Positions 8,704 through 16,984 of a stretch of 64,000 bases of DNA are shown here, one piece after another. The stretch spans positions 51,801-115,800 of the forward strand of contig QFQU01000013.1 of the NCBI GenBank assembly GCA_003248965.1. The letters run 5' to 3'. Source of the DNA: Brevundimonas sp. (GTDB lineage Bacteria > Pseudomonadota > Alphaproteobacteria > Caulobacterales > Caulobacteraceae). Position numbers and translations under genes: made by a program. How positions within the stretch are numbered: position 1 is the stretch's first letter; each line of letters starts with the position of its first letter. The notes below the pieces were generated by a model. The model had not been told where the DNA came from. It searched no databases and saw only the letters and a program-made list of their open reading frames with translations.

Positions 8704-9486
8704 TCATTCCATTTCCAGATAGTGCTTGGCTCGTGCCAACAGCACCAGTCCCGCGAAGTTCAATCCGACCGTCCATGCAAGGGCGTATCCGACGTCATAA
8801 TAGGTCGGCGTGAATTCCCCGAACATGCCGGCGCGCACCATTTCCACTGCATGGGGAATAGGAACCTTCAACAGAACATCCCGATAATGCTGCGGCAGCC
8901 AGGCCATCATCGTAAACACGCCGGATAGCGGGATCATGGCGTACTGCAGAACAGGCGAAACACGCTCGAACAACTCGTAACGCAGAGAAAGTCCAGCGAA
9001 CACGAAACTGATTCCGCACGCCATGAAAGCCAGCAGGAACCAGCCGGAATAGAGCAGAAGCAGGTCGTGAGGAAGGCTTACCTGTCTGATCGCCAACATC
9101 GCCAGATAGACGATGAAGAAGGCCATGGTGTTTCCGGCGATCTCCAATCCGCATCGCGACAGATAAAGGTGCATGACTCGCACCGGTCGATGGTAGAGGA
9201 GCCCACCGTTGGCTTGAAGCGCATTCATGTTCGCGCCGATCAGATGTCTTAACAGAAGAAGACACATGTAGCCGGTCATGATGAACGGTGCGATCCTGAC
9301 GCCATGCTCATACGCCGGCTTTATCAACGACCACATGATGATGACGCCGAAGCAAAACAGCAACGGTTCGCCGATCAACCAAAGCAGGCCTAAGCCTTGC
9401 CTGCCATAACGCGTGATCGTCTCGCGCATCATCAGCGCGCCTATAATTCTGACGTGTGACGACCATGAATTGTCAGTGGCGATCAC
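8704..9486 (-). CDS. ABC-2 type polysaccharide export permease (KpsM/Wzm-like)
   Basis: A 260-residue membrane protein with about six hydrophobic helices, for example LGLLWLIGEPLLFCFGVII near the N terminus and VGYALAWTVGLNFAGLVLLA near the C terminus. Length, the N-terminal amphipathic RETITRYGRQGLG segment and the neighbours identify the ABC-2 permease of a polysaccharide exporter. Its ATG overlaps the stop of the upstream TPR gene as ATGA. It should pair with the KpsT-like ATPase two genes downstream. Confidence 0.9.
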   Translation of the reverse strand: MIATDNSWSSHVRIIGALMMRETITRYGRQGLGLLWLIGEPLLFCFGVIIMWSLIKPAYEHGVRIAPFIMTGYMCLLLLRHLIGANMNALQANGGLLYHRPVRVMHLYLSRCGLEIAGNTMAFFIVYLAMLAIRQVSLPHDLLLLYSGWFLLAFMACGISFVFAGLSLRYELFERVSPVLQYAMIPLSGVFTMMAWLPQHYRDVLLKVPIPHAVEMVRAGMFGEFTPTYYDVGYALAWTVGLNFAGLVLLARAKHYLEME

Positions 9487-11102
9487 TGTTGATCTCGAAG
9501 TTCGTGCAATGCATCAGGGTTTTGGGGCCAATAGCGCAGGGACCGCAGATAATGGCCACGCGCCAAATCCAGATCGCCCGCCAGCTTCGCCACGTGTCCG
9601 AGGTGAAGCTGGGCGTCACTGTTCAAGGGCTCCTGATCCGCAGCCTTGCGGTACATCTGCACCGCCGCGTCAAGTCTTCCTTGCTCTTTCAAGGTGTGGC
9701 CGATCTGGATCATAAGACGAGCGTTCCAAGGTTGTGTCAGCAGCAGACTGCGATAGCGCCGCTCTGCCGTCTTCCATTGCCTGCTGGAAAACGCCGCCTG
9801 CGCGAGCTTCAGCCGCTTTCCAAATAGCCAGCGAGTCAATTTGCCGTCGATTTTCCGGGGGCTCGTATTCGCGACGGCCTCGGGAACGGCAAAGCCCAGA
9901 TCGCCCAACCCGTCCTTGGCCGGGCCGAAATCGGGATTCATCTTCAACGCTGCGCTGAAGACCTCGGCGGCCAACTCTCGATTTCCGCGATTTTTGAGGA
10001 CGTGCGCGAGATGCAAACAGGTGTCGAGGTCCGCCGGCGCCAAGGCGAGCGACCTGAAATACGCCGCCTCGGCCGAGGCGAGGTCGCCGTTTTCCTTCAA
10101 CGCGTGTCCGTACTGCTTCCAGGCGGACGCCTTTCGCGGTCGCGCCGCCACATAGGCCGCATAGGCCTCGCGCGCGCGAGGCCAATCCCGGCATGCCTTC
10201 GCGGCGCGCGCGTCGGCCAGAAGCTGTCGATGGTCCACGCCGACGAGAGGCGGTTCGTCGGACGACGCTTCGACGCGTGCTGGCTCGGATGAATTTTCAG
10301 AGGTGTGCGAAACTGACGCCGCCGCGACGGGACGGACGTCGGCCGCCCACCCACGCACCATCCGTCTATGTCGGCTCGCCGCCGATTGGAGTTCGATTTC
10401 CAAGGCATCCCGCTCTGCGCCCAAGGCCTGGATTCGCGCGAGATCGTCCAGACGCCGGCGTTGCAGCGCTTCCGTTCGTCCCTGTTCTCTCTGCAAGGCG
10501 TCCCGCACTCGGTGCAAGTCGATCAGTTCGCCGGCCAGAGCTTCAAAGCGAAGGTTTTCTTCGACTCTCCGAGCGTCCGCGGCCGCGGCGGCCCGCGCCA
10601 GGCTTTCCAGAACGTCGGTCGTGGCCGAACCAACCTGCTCTTGCCGCTTCTCCAGCGCCGCGATTTCCCGTCCCAACTCCTGCATGTCCCGCGAGCCTTG
10701 GGACATCAAGCGCATAAGAGCGTCCCGATGACTGTCGACACCGCTGACCAGGGCCGCGCTGATCGCGCCGAGACGGTCGATCATCGCCTTCTGACGTTTG
10801 ACGGCTTCGGTCGATCCCGTCTCCAGGGCCTTCAGGCGCTCGTCCTGACGCGTCAGAATTTCACGATGGTCGTCGACGCCGCCGGCAAGCGCCGAGCCGA
10901 GCGTATCTAGCCGGTCGAGTATCGCTTTCTGACGTTCGCCGATGTCGGTCGCAATGGTCTCCAAGGCGTTCAATCGACCATCCAGCACGCCTAGCTTGTC
11001 ATTCAGGTTGCCGATAGCGACCGAAGACGCGGCTTGCGACCTAGGAACGGAACGCTTCGCGTCAACGGGACTCGCGCCTGCGGCTGAGTGTGTATCGGCC
11101 AT
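9483..11102 (-). CDS. Coiled-coil and TPR repeat protein of the export operon
   Basis: A 539-residue soluble protein. Its first ~230 residues are heptad-like and include two tandem copies of a 46-residue unit (residues 43-134); more coiled coil follows (LDDLARIQALGAERDALEIE). The C-terminal half has TPR-type helix pairs (ARKASAWKQYGHALKENGDL, PADLDTCLHLAHVLKNRG, PLNSDAQLHLGHVAKLAGDL). The frame is open from a TTG at 11129, but the ATG at 11102 has CAGGA about five bases upstream and is chosen. No catalytic motif is visible. In the operon it lies between the FkbM methyltransferase and the permease, so a scaffold or chain-length ruler at the export site is a reasonable inference. Confidence 0.75.
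   Translation of the reverse strand: MADTHSAAGASPVDAKRSVPRSQAASSVAIGNLNDKLGVLDGRLNALETIATDIGERQKAILDRLDTLGSALAGGVDDHREILTRQDERLKALETGSTEAVKRQKAMIDRLGAISAALVSGVDSHRDALMRLMSQGSRDMQELGREIAALEKRQEQVGSATTDVLESLARAAAAADARRVEENLRFEALAGELIDLHRVRDALQREQGRTEALQRRRLDDLARIQALGAERDALEIELQSAASRHRRMVRGWAADVRPVAAASVSHTSENSSEPARVEASSDEPPLVGVDHRQLLADARAAKACRDWPRAREAYAAYVAARPRKASAWKQYGHALKENGDLASAEAAYFRSLALAPADLDTCLHLAHVLKNRGNRELAAEVFSAALKMNPDFGPAKDGLGDLGFAVPEAVANTSPRKIDGKLTRWLFGKRLKLAQAAFSSRQWKTAERRYRSLLLTQPWNARLMIQIGHTLKEQGRLDAAVQMYRKAADQEPLNSDAQLHLGHVAKLAGDLDLARGHYLRSLRYWPQNPDALHELRDQQ
10701..10976 (-). repeat. 46-residue tandem duplication in the coiled coil
   Basis: Two consecutive 138-base units encode RLNALETIATDIGERQKAIL... 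and RLKALETGSTEAVKRQKAMI..., continuing with D-R-L and then SALAGGVDDHRE versus AALVSGVDSHRD. Similarity is plain in both protein and DNA. Adding or losing such a unit would change coiled-coil length by roughly 7 nm. Confidence 0.8.
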
Positions 11103-11125
11103 ATAATCCTGCCCAACTGGACGAT

Positions 11126-12034
11126 TCAATTACGCGCCCCCTCCCGCCTTGAAAAGCGTCGCCTTAACCCAGCGCCGGGCCGTTCGAGAAGGATGTTCGC
11201 GGTCTCCATCTGCATCAGGCGTTCGACGCCGCAAGGCGACAGCGCGCCAGTTTGTTCGTCGATCAACGAGAAGTCGGACAGTCCCAGGGCGGCGAAATCA
11301 TCGAACCATTGCGTCGGCGTCACGCCGGTCCTCGCCAGATGGGAAGACGCGAATTCGGCGATCACCAGAATATCCGGAGAATCCTTGCAAAGCCGCACCA
11401 TCCCCTTGGCGACCTCGTTCTCCCAACCCTCGGCGTCGATCTTGACCAAGGACACGGCCTGGCCGGGAGGGACGATGTCATCCAGAGGCGCGACATCGAC
11501 TTCGAGCGAACCCAATGACGACCCTTCCAGAACGGCCAGACTTCCAAGCATGCTGTTGAAGCCGAAGAAATAGGTCGCACGCCCGGCTTTCGCCCCCCCC
11601 GCGGCGACATGAAGATCGAAACGATCGCCGAAACCATTCGACAACAGCGTGCGCCGGGCGGCCTCCGCCGATCGCGGGTTCGGCTCGACGAGGATCACCC
11701 GACCCTCCCGGCCCACATGCCTTGCCAGTTCGACGCTGATGAGGCCGATATGAGCTCCGACATCGACGACTACGTCGCCCGCTTTCACGGCGCGCTTCAG
11801 CAAGGCCTGAACGCCCGGTTCATGGCCGCTAACGCCGTCCGCCAAATGCAGAACGGTGCGGAATTCTTCCGCCCCCGCCACGATCCATCCGTCCTTAGAC
11901 CGTATCCCCACGAAATCATCGTCCAGCGAAACGATCTGGCGCTGGAGACCTGCTTCGATCATCTCCTGCAGTTTGGCGATTCGGGCTTCAATCAACGAGA
12001 GCCGTTCCTCCAGATGGGCGGCCTCCCCGCTCAC
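11126..12034 (-). CDS. FkbM-family SAM-dependent methyltransferase
   Basis: A 302-residue methyltransferase, probably O-methylating a sugar of the polysaccharide. The SAM-binding motif VVDVGAHIG is at residues 88-96 and the FkbM-type motif LVKIDAEGWE near 195-205. A heptad-rich helix (HLEERLSLIEARIAKLQEMI, residues 7-26) precedes the catalytic domain and could pair with the neighbouring coiled-coil protein. Its start overlaps the stop of the upstream glycosyltransferase (ATGA). The gap to the next gene is 23 bases. The methylated position is unknown. Confidence 0.87.
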   Translation of the reverse strand: MSGEAAHLEERLSLIEARIAKLQEMIEAGLQRQIVSLDDDFVGIRSKDGWIVAGAEEFRTVLHLADGVSGHEPGVQALLKRAVKAGDVVVDVGAHIGLISVELARHVGREGRVILVEPNPRSAEAARRTLLSNGFGDRFDLHVAAGGAKAGRATYFFGFNSMLGSLAVLEGSSLGSLEVDVAPLDDIVPPGQAVSLVKIDAEGWENEVAKGMVRLCKDSPDILVIAEFASSHLARTGVTPTQWFDDFAALGLSDFSLIDEQTGALSPCGVERLMQMETANILLERPGAGLRRRFSRREGARN

Positions 12035-13338
12035 CGAGCGACCTTCCCAGCCACCGCCGCCGCGGAATAGGCCGCCGCGACCTCGCTCCAGCCATAGTCG
12101 GCTATCCGTTCCAGGCAGGCCTTCTGAACGGCCAGAGCCGCATCTCGGTCTTCCAGCGTCGAGAGGATCAGATCCCGCAATTTTCGGCTGTCGTTCGGAT
12201 CGAAGGTGAAGGCGGCCAGTTGCGGCTCGTCCGCGACCAGTTCACGCAGATGCGGGCCATCGGCCATCAAACAGGGGGTACTGACGCTTACAGCCTCATA
12301 GAAGGGGAACGGACCCAGTCCACCTTCGAAGATGGACGGATGAACGGCAAGCGCCGCGCAATGATAAAAGGCGGCGTGCACTTCCCTCGGCAGATCGGTC
12401 ATGGACACGACGTCGCCGACCATCAGGTCATGTTCCAACTGGTTTGGCAGGGGCGTCCAAGTGGCGCCGAAATGCAGCGGAGCGGTCATGAACAACTTGA
12501 GATTGCGCCTCTCGTCGCGGACGAGCATTCGCACCGCTTCCGCTGCCAGCCGAATGTTCTTCGTCACGCGATCCTGCGTCGACACCGCGACATAGTCGAT
12601 CTCCTCGAAAGGAAAGTCAGCCAATTGGGTCCAGCCTCGCTCGTGCGCATGGGAACGCAGAAGCTCGGCGGCGGCGCTTCGACTTGCCACCGTCCAACCT
12701 TGGCGTGCATAGGGTGCCAGGTGCGACAGATTGGGCGGCGCATGCGGCACCACGTGAATCTTTTCCCTCGCAACCCCGAACAGACGCCCCGCCTGCTCGT
12801 TCGCGACATGGTTCGAAAAGGTCACGACGCAATCCGAACCGTCAAGCAGCGTCTGGACCTGTTGGCGCCACCGCAAATGATAGCCGTTGGGGCCCCACGC
12901 CCCCGCGTCGGGAACAGGAAACGCTACCGGTATGCCATCGGGGAAGATGGTGGCCACCGGCGCGTCCAGCAGCAGTGCATGACGGAAGTACGGGAAAAGC
13001 ACGATCCACCCTTCCACCTTCACATGCGCATTGGCGAATCTGGCCTGACCTTCGAAGTCGTCCGCGGCGAGCCCCAGTTCGGGCGAAGGGGAGTGCAGAA
13101 CATAATCCACCCCTTCGACGGCCTGCAGAGACGCCAGGTCGTTCCTGGCCTCCGCTCGGACGCCCTCGGGCATCACGATGTGGAACGTATAGGTCTTCCC
13201 CTTGGCCACGCCCTCGATCATGAAACCGAGAAGCCGGGTCATGCCCTCGTTGGCCCAACGCGCGCCGACGGGCCATTCCGTCCACACGCCGACAGGAATG
13301 CGGGCCTTGTCTTCAGCGGATTTGGAACGCGCGTTCAT
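12031..13338 (-). CDS. Glycosyltransferase, GT-B fold (paralog of next gene)
   Basis: A 435-residue glycosyltransferase with no signal peptide. The C-terminal domain contains VSTQDRVTKNIRLAAEAVRM and HPSIFEGGLGPFPFYEAVSV, the latter corresponding to the GT4 donor-site E-x7-E region. It is clearly paralogous to the gene just upstream: both start with a GVW-E-P-GARWANEG block and share DRVTKN, RRNLKLF, APLH and HPxxxEG. Start and stop overlap the flanking genes by four bases each. Donor and linkage are unknown, but two related transferases in series suit a two-linkage repeat unit. Confidence 0.82.
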   Translation of the reverse strand: MNARSKSAEDKARIPVGVWTEWPVGARWANEGMTRLLGFMIEGVAKGKTYTFHIVMPEGVRAEARNDLASLQAVEGVDYVLHSPSPELGLAADDFEGQARFANAHVKVEGWIVLFPYFRHALLLDAPVATIFPDGIPVAFPVPDAGAWGPNGYHLRWRQQVQTLLDGSDCVVTFSNHVANEQAGRLFGVAREKIHVVPHAPPNLSHLAPYARQGWTVASRSAAAELLRSHAHERGWTQLADFPFEEIDYVAVSTQDRVTKNIRLAAEAVRMLVRDERRNLKLFMTAPLHFGATWTPLPNQLEHDLMVGDVVSMTDLPREVHAAFYHCAALAVHPSIFEGGLGPFPFYEAVSVSTPCLMADGPHLRELVADEPQLAAFTFDPNDSRKLRDLILSTLEDRDAALAVQKACLERIADYGWSEVAAAYSAAAVAGKVAR

Positions 13339-14669
13339 GACGACGCCGCGTCGTCGAAGCCGGCGGCGGCCTCGGCATAGGCTTGAGCGACGGCGGCCCA
13401 GCCCCTTTTGCGGCGACGCTCATAGGCCGGACGCTGAAGCGCCACGGCGGCCTCGGGATCTTCCAGTACGTCCAGGACAAGCTTTCGCATGGCGGGAATG
13501 TCGTAGGGATCGAAGGTCAGCGGCTCGAGCTCCGGAGCCGTTTCCATCAGTTCACGCACATGCGGTCCCACCCCCATAATGCAAGGCGTGCCGACGCTGA
13601 CCGCTTCGTAGAATGTCAAGGTGCCTACGATGCCCTCGTAGAAGGTCGGGTGAATTGTCAAGGTTGCGCAATGGAAAAGCGCGGCGTGAACGTCGCGCGG
13701 CACGTCCGGCATCGAGACGATGTCATGCTGCATCTGGTGATCCGCCACCAGGCCGGGAAACAACGTCCAGCCGGCGCCATGATGCAGGGGCGCCGTGGTG
13801 AACAATTTCAAATTCCGCCGCTCGTCCCGAACCAGCCGTCGCACGACCTCGGCCGCACGACCGACGTTCTTCGTCACCCGATCCTGGGTCGCGACCATGA
13901 CGAAGGGCGTTTCCTCGAATGGGAAGGCCCGCAGATAATCCAGCCCCTTTGTCGCAGCGTAATCGCGGAGGATATTGGCCGCCAAACGCCGGGTTTCAGG
14001 CGTTTTTCGGCGATCCTTTATGAAGGGAAGAATCGGCGCCAGGTCCGGCGGCGCGTGCGGCACCACACGAATCAAGCTTTCGTCGAGCCCCAGCAGCTTG
14101 ACCCCATGACGGCGCGCGACATGCTTGGAATGGGCGATCACCGCCTGGCCGTCGGACAGGGTGTCGCGCGCGATAGTCTTCCACCGCACCCATTCGCCTT
14201 GCGGACCCCAATAGTGGTTGTAATCCCAGCCTATTGGAAAATCGTAGGGAATGGCGTCCGGCAACAGCACCGCCTTGCGACGATCCAACAGACGCGATCC
14301 AGTGAAATGTGGGAAGGTGTTGATCCAACCGGCGACATCGATGTGGGCGTTGGCGTAGGCCGCCATCGAAGCAGCGAGGGAGGACTTGTCTGAAATCGGT
14401 CCGTGCTCGCGCGCCCATTCCGCCTCGAAAGCCTCGCTGGGTTCATCGACGATCCAGTCGACACCCTCCTTCGCCAGCAGCGTGCGCAGGTCCTCGCGCA
14501 CGGTCTCGGCCATCCCGCGCGGCACCAGGACCCGGAAGATGTAATCGCCGGTTTCGGCTCCACCCTCGATCAGGAAACCGACAATCCGAGAAATACCCTC
14601 GTTGGCCCACCGTGCGCCCGGAGGCAGTTCGCTCCAGACGCCGATCGCGGTCCGATTTCCCTCAAGCAC
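13335..14669 (-). CDS. Glycosyltransferase, GT-B fold (paralog of neighbour)
   Basis: A 444-residue glycosyltransferase sharing its whole length with the gene at 12031-13338 (GVWSELPPGARWANEG, MVATQDRVTKNVGRAAEVVR, HPTFYEGIVGTLTFYEAVSV). The frame is open from an ATG at 14717, but that would overlap the upstream gene by 55 bases. A GTG at 14669 has GGAGGG six bases upstream and overlaps the upstream stop by only 8 bases, as is usual in this operon, so it is chosen. Likely role: assembly of the exported glycan in the cytoplasm. Confidence 0.82.
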   Translation of the reverse strand: MLEGNRTAIGVWSELPPGARWANEGISRIVGFLIEGGAETGDYIFRVLVPRGMAETVREDLRTLLAKEGVDWIVDEPSEAFEAEWAREHGPISDKSSLAASMAAYANAHIDVAGWINTFPHFTGSRLLDRRKAVLLPDAIPYDFPIGWDYNHYWGPQGEWVRWKTIARDTLSDGQAVIAHSKHVARRHGVKLLGLDESLIRVVPHAPPDLAPILPFIKDRRKTPETRRLAANILRDYAATKGLDYLRAFPFEETPFVMVATQDRVTKNVGRAAEVVRRLVRDERRNLKLFTTAPLHHGAGWTLFPGLVADHQMQHDIVSMPDVPRDVHAALFHCATLTIHPTFYEGIVGTLTFYEAVSVGTPCIMGVGPHVRELMETAPELEPLTFDPYDIPAMRKLVLDVLEDPEAAVALQRPAYERRRKRGWAAVAQAYAEAAAGFDDAASS

Positions 14670-15849
14670 CAGGAGCCCTCCAAAGACGCTCCACGATCGA
14701 GGACCAGTCCTCCGCATCAGCGCGCCGGGGCTGCGCGGCCTCAGACGTCCGGGCGGTTTCGGACAAGGCCGCCTTCAAGGCGTCGGCGACCAGACCGGCT
14801 TCCGACCGATCATAGAAATAAGCCTTCACCCCAAGCTCGCGCGCCAGGCTCTCGGCCTGAGGATAGCGCAGACCTATGAAGGGCGTCTTCGCCTGAGCCG
14901 CACGAAGAAGCCCTTCCCCCTCCGCATCGGCCAAGGCGCTCGACCAGACCAGCTTGGCGCGCGACAATGCGCGAACGAGCCCCCGCTCGTCGGAGACCGT
15001 CTCGCAAGAGATGGATTTCGCCGCCCTTCGCGCCCAGGGAGGCGTCGCGGCCAGAGTGACCTGTCCATCGTCAGGCGCGAAGCCATAGGCTTGCTCGCCA
15101 CATACCGTGATCTTGGCCTCCACGCCCTCCGACCGCAGAATGCGGATCGCTTCCAACCCAACGGCGGGGTCGTGTCCGGCGTAAGGTTCAGCCAACCATA
15201 GCAGGTCGATGGACTGGCAGTCCTCGCGGGCGGAAATGGTCGATCCCGGCCGAAGTTGCGGAGCCTGGACGATCCGGTCGCGCCGAACGCCCGCATATCC
15301 GGAGATATCGTCGCACGTCGAAATCTGAGAGGCGAACACGCAATCGGCCTGGCGCCAAAGCCTGAATGCATGATCCTGGCGTCGCCAGAAGATGTGATCG
15401 AGACCGGACGCGAACGCCGCCGGCACATAACGCTGCGCCAGGTCGCGGACATAATAAGCGACAGGCTTCAGCGGCACCACGGCGCCCTGCGCCGCGTCGG
15501 CGCATACGATCCAGGCGTCGCAGTCCATGAAGTTCCATCCCCAGTCGCGGGGAAGGGCGACATCGGGAATGTCGTCCAGACTGGCCTTCAGATCGGGGAA
15601 CATCCTTTGGGCCATAGCAGGCTCGACCCGCTCCCATCCGAGATGTCGCACGACAACGCCGCTATCCTCCGTAAGAAGCTCGGCTTCCTTCTTCCGCCAC
15701 TCCGCTTCGGATTCACGCGGCAACCCTATTGCAACCGTGATCTCGCCGCCGTTTGGCGCGCCCGCTTGGCGGAGAGCGGCCGCGAGTTCCTTCGCGCGCC
15801 AAAGCCAACCCAGATCTGGACGCTCGGAGAGAAGTATCGCGATTTTCAA
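14662..15849 (-). CDS. Glycosyltransferase (GT1/GT4-like), first gene of the operon
   Basis: A 395-residue protein opening MKIAILLSERPDLGWLWRAKELAAALR, a Rossmann strand and helix typical of GT-B enzymes. A second domain begins near SIDLLWLAEPYAGHDPAVGL. The donor-site region is more degenerate (ADAEGEGLLRAAQAKTPFIG). It begins with TTG, with GAGG about nine bases upstream. It is the first gene of the minus-strand polysaccharide operon and is divergent from gmd. The family is moderately sure; the sugar is unknown. Confidence 0.72.
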   Translation of the reverse strand: MKIAILLSERPDLGWLWRAKELAAALRQAGAPNGGEITVAIGLPRESEAEWRKKEAELLTEDSGVVVRHLGWERVEPAMAQRMFPDLKASLDDIPDVALPRDWGWNFMDCDAWIVCADAAQGAVVPLKPVAYYVRDLAQRYVPAAFASGLDHIFWRRQDHAFRLWRQADCVFASQISTCDDISGYAGVRRDRIVQAPQLRPGSTISAREDCQSIDLLWLAEPYAGHDPAVGLEAIRILRSEGVEAKITVCGEQAYGFAPDDGQVTLAATPPWARRAAKSISCETVSDERGLVRALSRAKLVWSSALADAEGEGLLRAAQAKTPFIGLRYPQAESLARELGVKAYFYDRSEAGLVADALKAALSETARTSEAAQPRRADAEDWSSIVERLWRAPGA

Positions 15850-15991
15850 GGGGTGGGACCTCGTATGATGAGAACCTCGAGATACGGCTCACTCTCCCCC
15901 AAAGCAACGCCAAATCCGACTTTGTCGCCGCTGCACTTGGCTTAGGTCTCTTCAACGTCTAGTAAGTCCGCGCTTTCATGGAGGAGCTTGC
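15850..15991. promoter_or_regulatory. Divergent promoter region of the two polysaccharide operons
   Basis: These 142 bases separate the TTG start of the glycosyltransferase operon from the GTG start of gmd and must carry both promoters. A strong GGAGGAG ribosome site for gmd lies at about 15979-15986. I see no convincing operator palindrome and cannot assign -35/-10 boxes with confidence. Confidence 0.5.
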
Positions 15992-16972
15992 GTGCCAAGA
16001 GCATTCATCACGGGAATTACGGGCCAGGATGGAGCCTATCTCGCCGAATTCCTCCTCGAAAAGGGTTATCAGGTCTGGGGTCTGGCACGCCGCTCCAGCT
16101 CAGGGGGATTACACCTAGACCGCTTGGAATGGTTAGGCGTCCTGGACCGCATAACGCTGGTCGAGGGCGACTTGACTGATTTGTCGAGTCTCATGCGCAT
16201 CATCGCCGAAGTGGACCCTGACGAAGTCTACAACCTGGCGGCGCAGTCATTCGTCGCCACGTCCTGGCAACAGCCGCATCTCACCGCGAACGTGACGGGT
16301 GTCGGCGTCCTGAACGTCCTGGAAGCCTTGCGTCTTCTCAAAAGCGAGGCCCGATTCTATCAGGCGTCGTCCTCTGAAATGTTCGGTCTGATCCAGCACG
16401 AGAAGCAAAGCGAGGCCACCCCCTTCTACCCGCGCTCGCCCTACGCCGTCGCCAAGCTATACGGGCACTGGATCACGGTGAACTACCGTGAAAGCTTCGG
16501 CATGCACGCAAGCTCGGGTATTCTCTTCAATCACGAATCCCCCCTTCGCGGGCAGGAGTTCGTCACGCGCAAAGTCACCGACGGCGTGGCGCGCATCAAG
16601 TTGGGGCTGGCCAAGGAGCTTCGCCTAGGCAACATCGAGGCCAAGCGGGACTGGGGCCACGCCCGCGACTATGTCCGGGCGATGTGGATGATGTTGCAAC
16701 AGGATGCTGCGGACGACTACGTCGTGGCGACGGGGCAGACCTGGACCGTTCAGCATATGGTGGACATCGCCTTCAAACATGCGGGTCTTTCGGTTGAGGA
16801 TCATCTGGTCATCGATCCGGCTCTGTTCCGTCCGGCTGAAGTCGACGTGCTGCTGGGCGATCCCACGAAAGCCGAACGCCAACTGGGTTGGAAGCCTACG
16901 ATCACGCTCGAGGAGATGATCTGCGAGATGGTGGACGCAGACGTCGCACGACTGACTCAAAAGCGTCGTTAG
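15992..16972 (+). CDS. gmd: GDP-mannose 4,6-dehydratase
   Basis: A 326-residue short-chain dehydratase that converts GDP-D-mannose to GDP-4-keto-6-deoxy-D-mannose with bound NADP. The nucleotide motif GITGQDG is at residues 8-14. The SSSEMFG motif, the YAVAK tyrosine/lysine pair and NHESPLRG, all typical of Gmd, are present. It starts with GTG behind a strong GGAGGAG site. It is followed by the PerB-like and perosamine synthase genes, so the likely route is GDP-perosamine rather than GDP-fucose; no fucose synthase gene is present. GDP-mannose would come from the ManC fusion and phosphomannomutase at 22.5-27.5 kb. Confidence 0.93.
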   Translation: MPRAFITGITGQDGAYLAEFLLEKGYQVWGLARRSSSGGLHLDRLEWLGVLDRITLVEGDLTDLSSLMRIIAEVDPDEVYNLAAQSFVATSWQQPHLTANVTGVGVLNVLEALRLLKSEARFYQASSSEMFGLIQHEKQSEATPFYPRSPYAVAKLYGHWITVNYRESFGMHASSGILFNHESPLRGQEFVTRKVTDGVARIKLGLAKELRLGNIEAKRDWGHARDYVRAMWMMLQQDAADDYVVATGQTWTVQHMVDIAFKHAGLSVEDHLVIDPALFRPAEVDVLLGDPTKAERQLGWKPTITLEEMICEMVDADVARLTQKRR

Positions 16973-16984
16973 GAGCCCGCGATT
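16971..16984 (+). promoter_or_regulatory. Ribosome site with probable ATT start codon
   Basis: AGGAG at 16971-16975 overlaps the gmd stop codon and sits six bases before ATT at 16982. The next in-frame starts, TTG at 16991 and GTG at 16994, are 15 and 18 bases from it, too far for normal initiation. Starting at ATT also restores the family's N terminus (M-P-R-L-V-V-I-G-A-G-G-H). Confidence 0.6.

Noticed and set aside
15850..15991. Transfer junction at the polysaccharide locus
   Set aside because: No direct repeats, tRNA, integrase or clear GC drop was found at the edges, so recent transfer is not supported.
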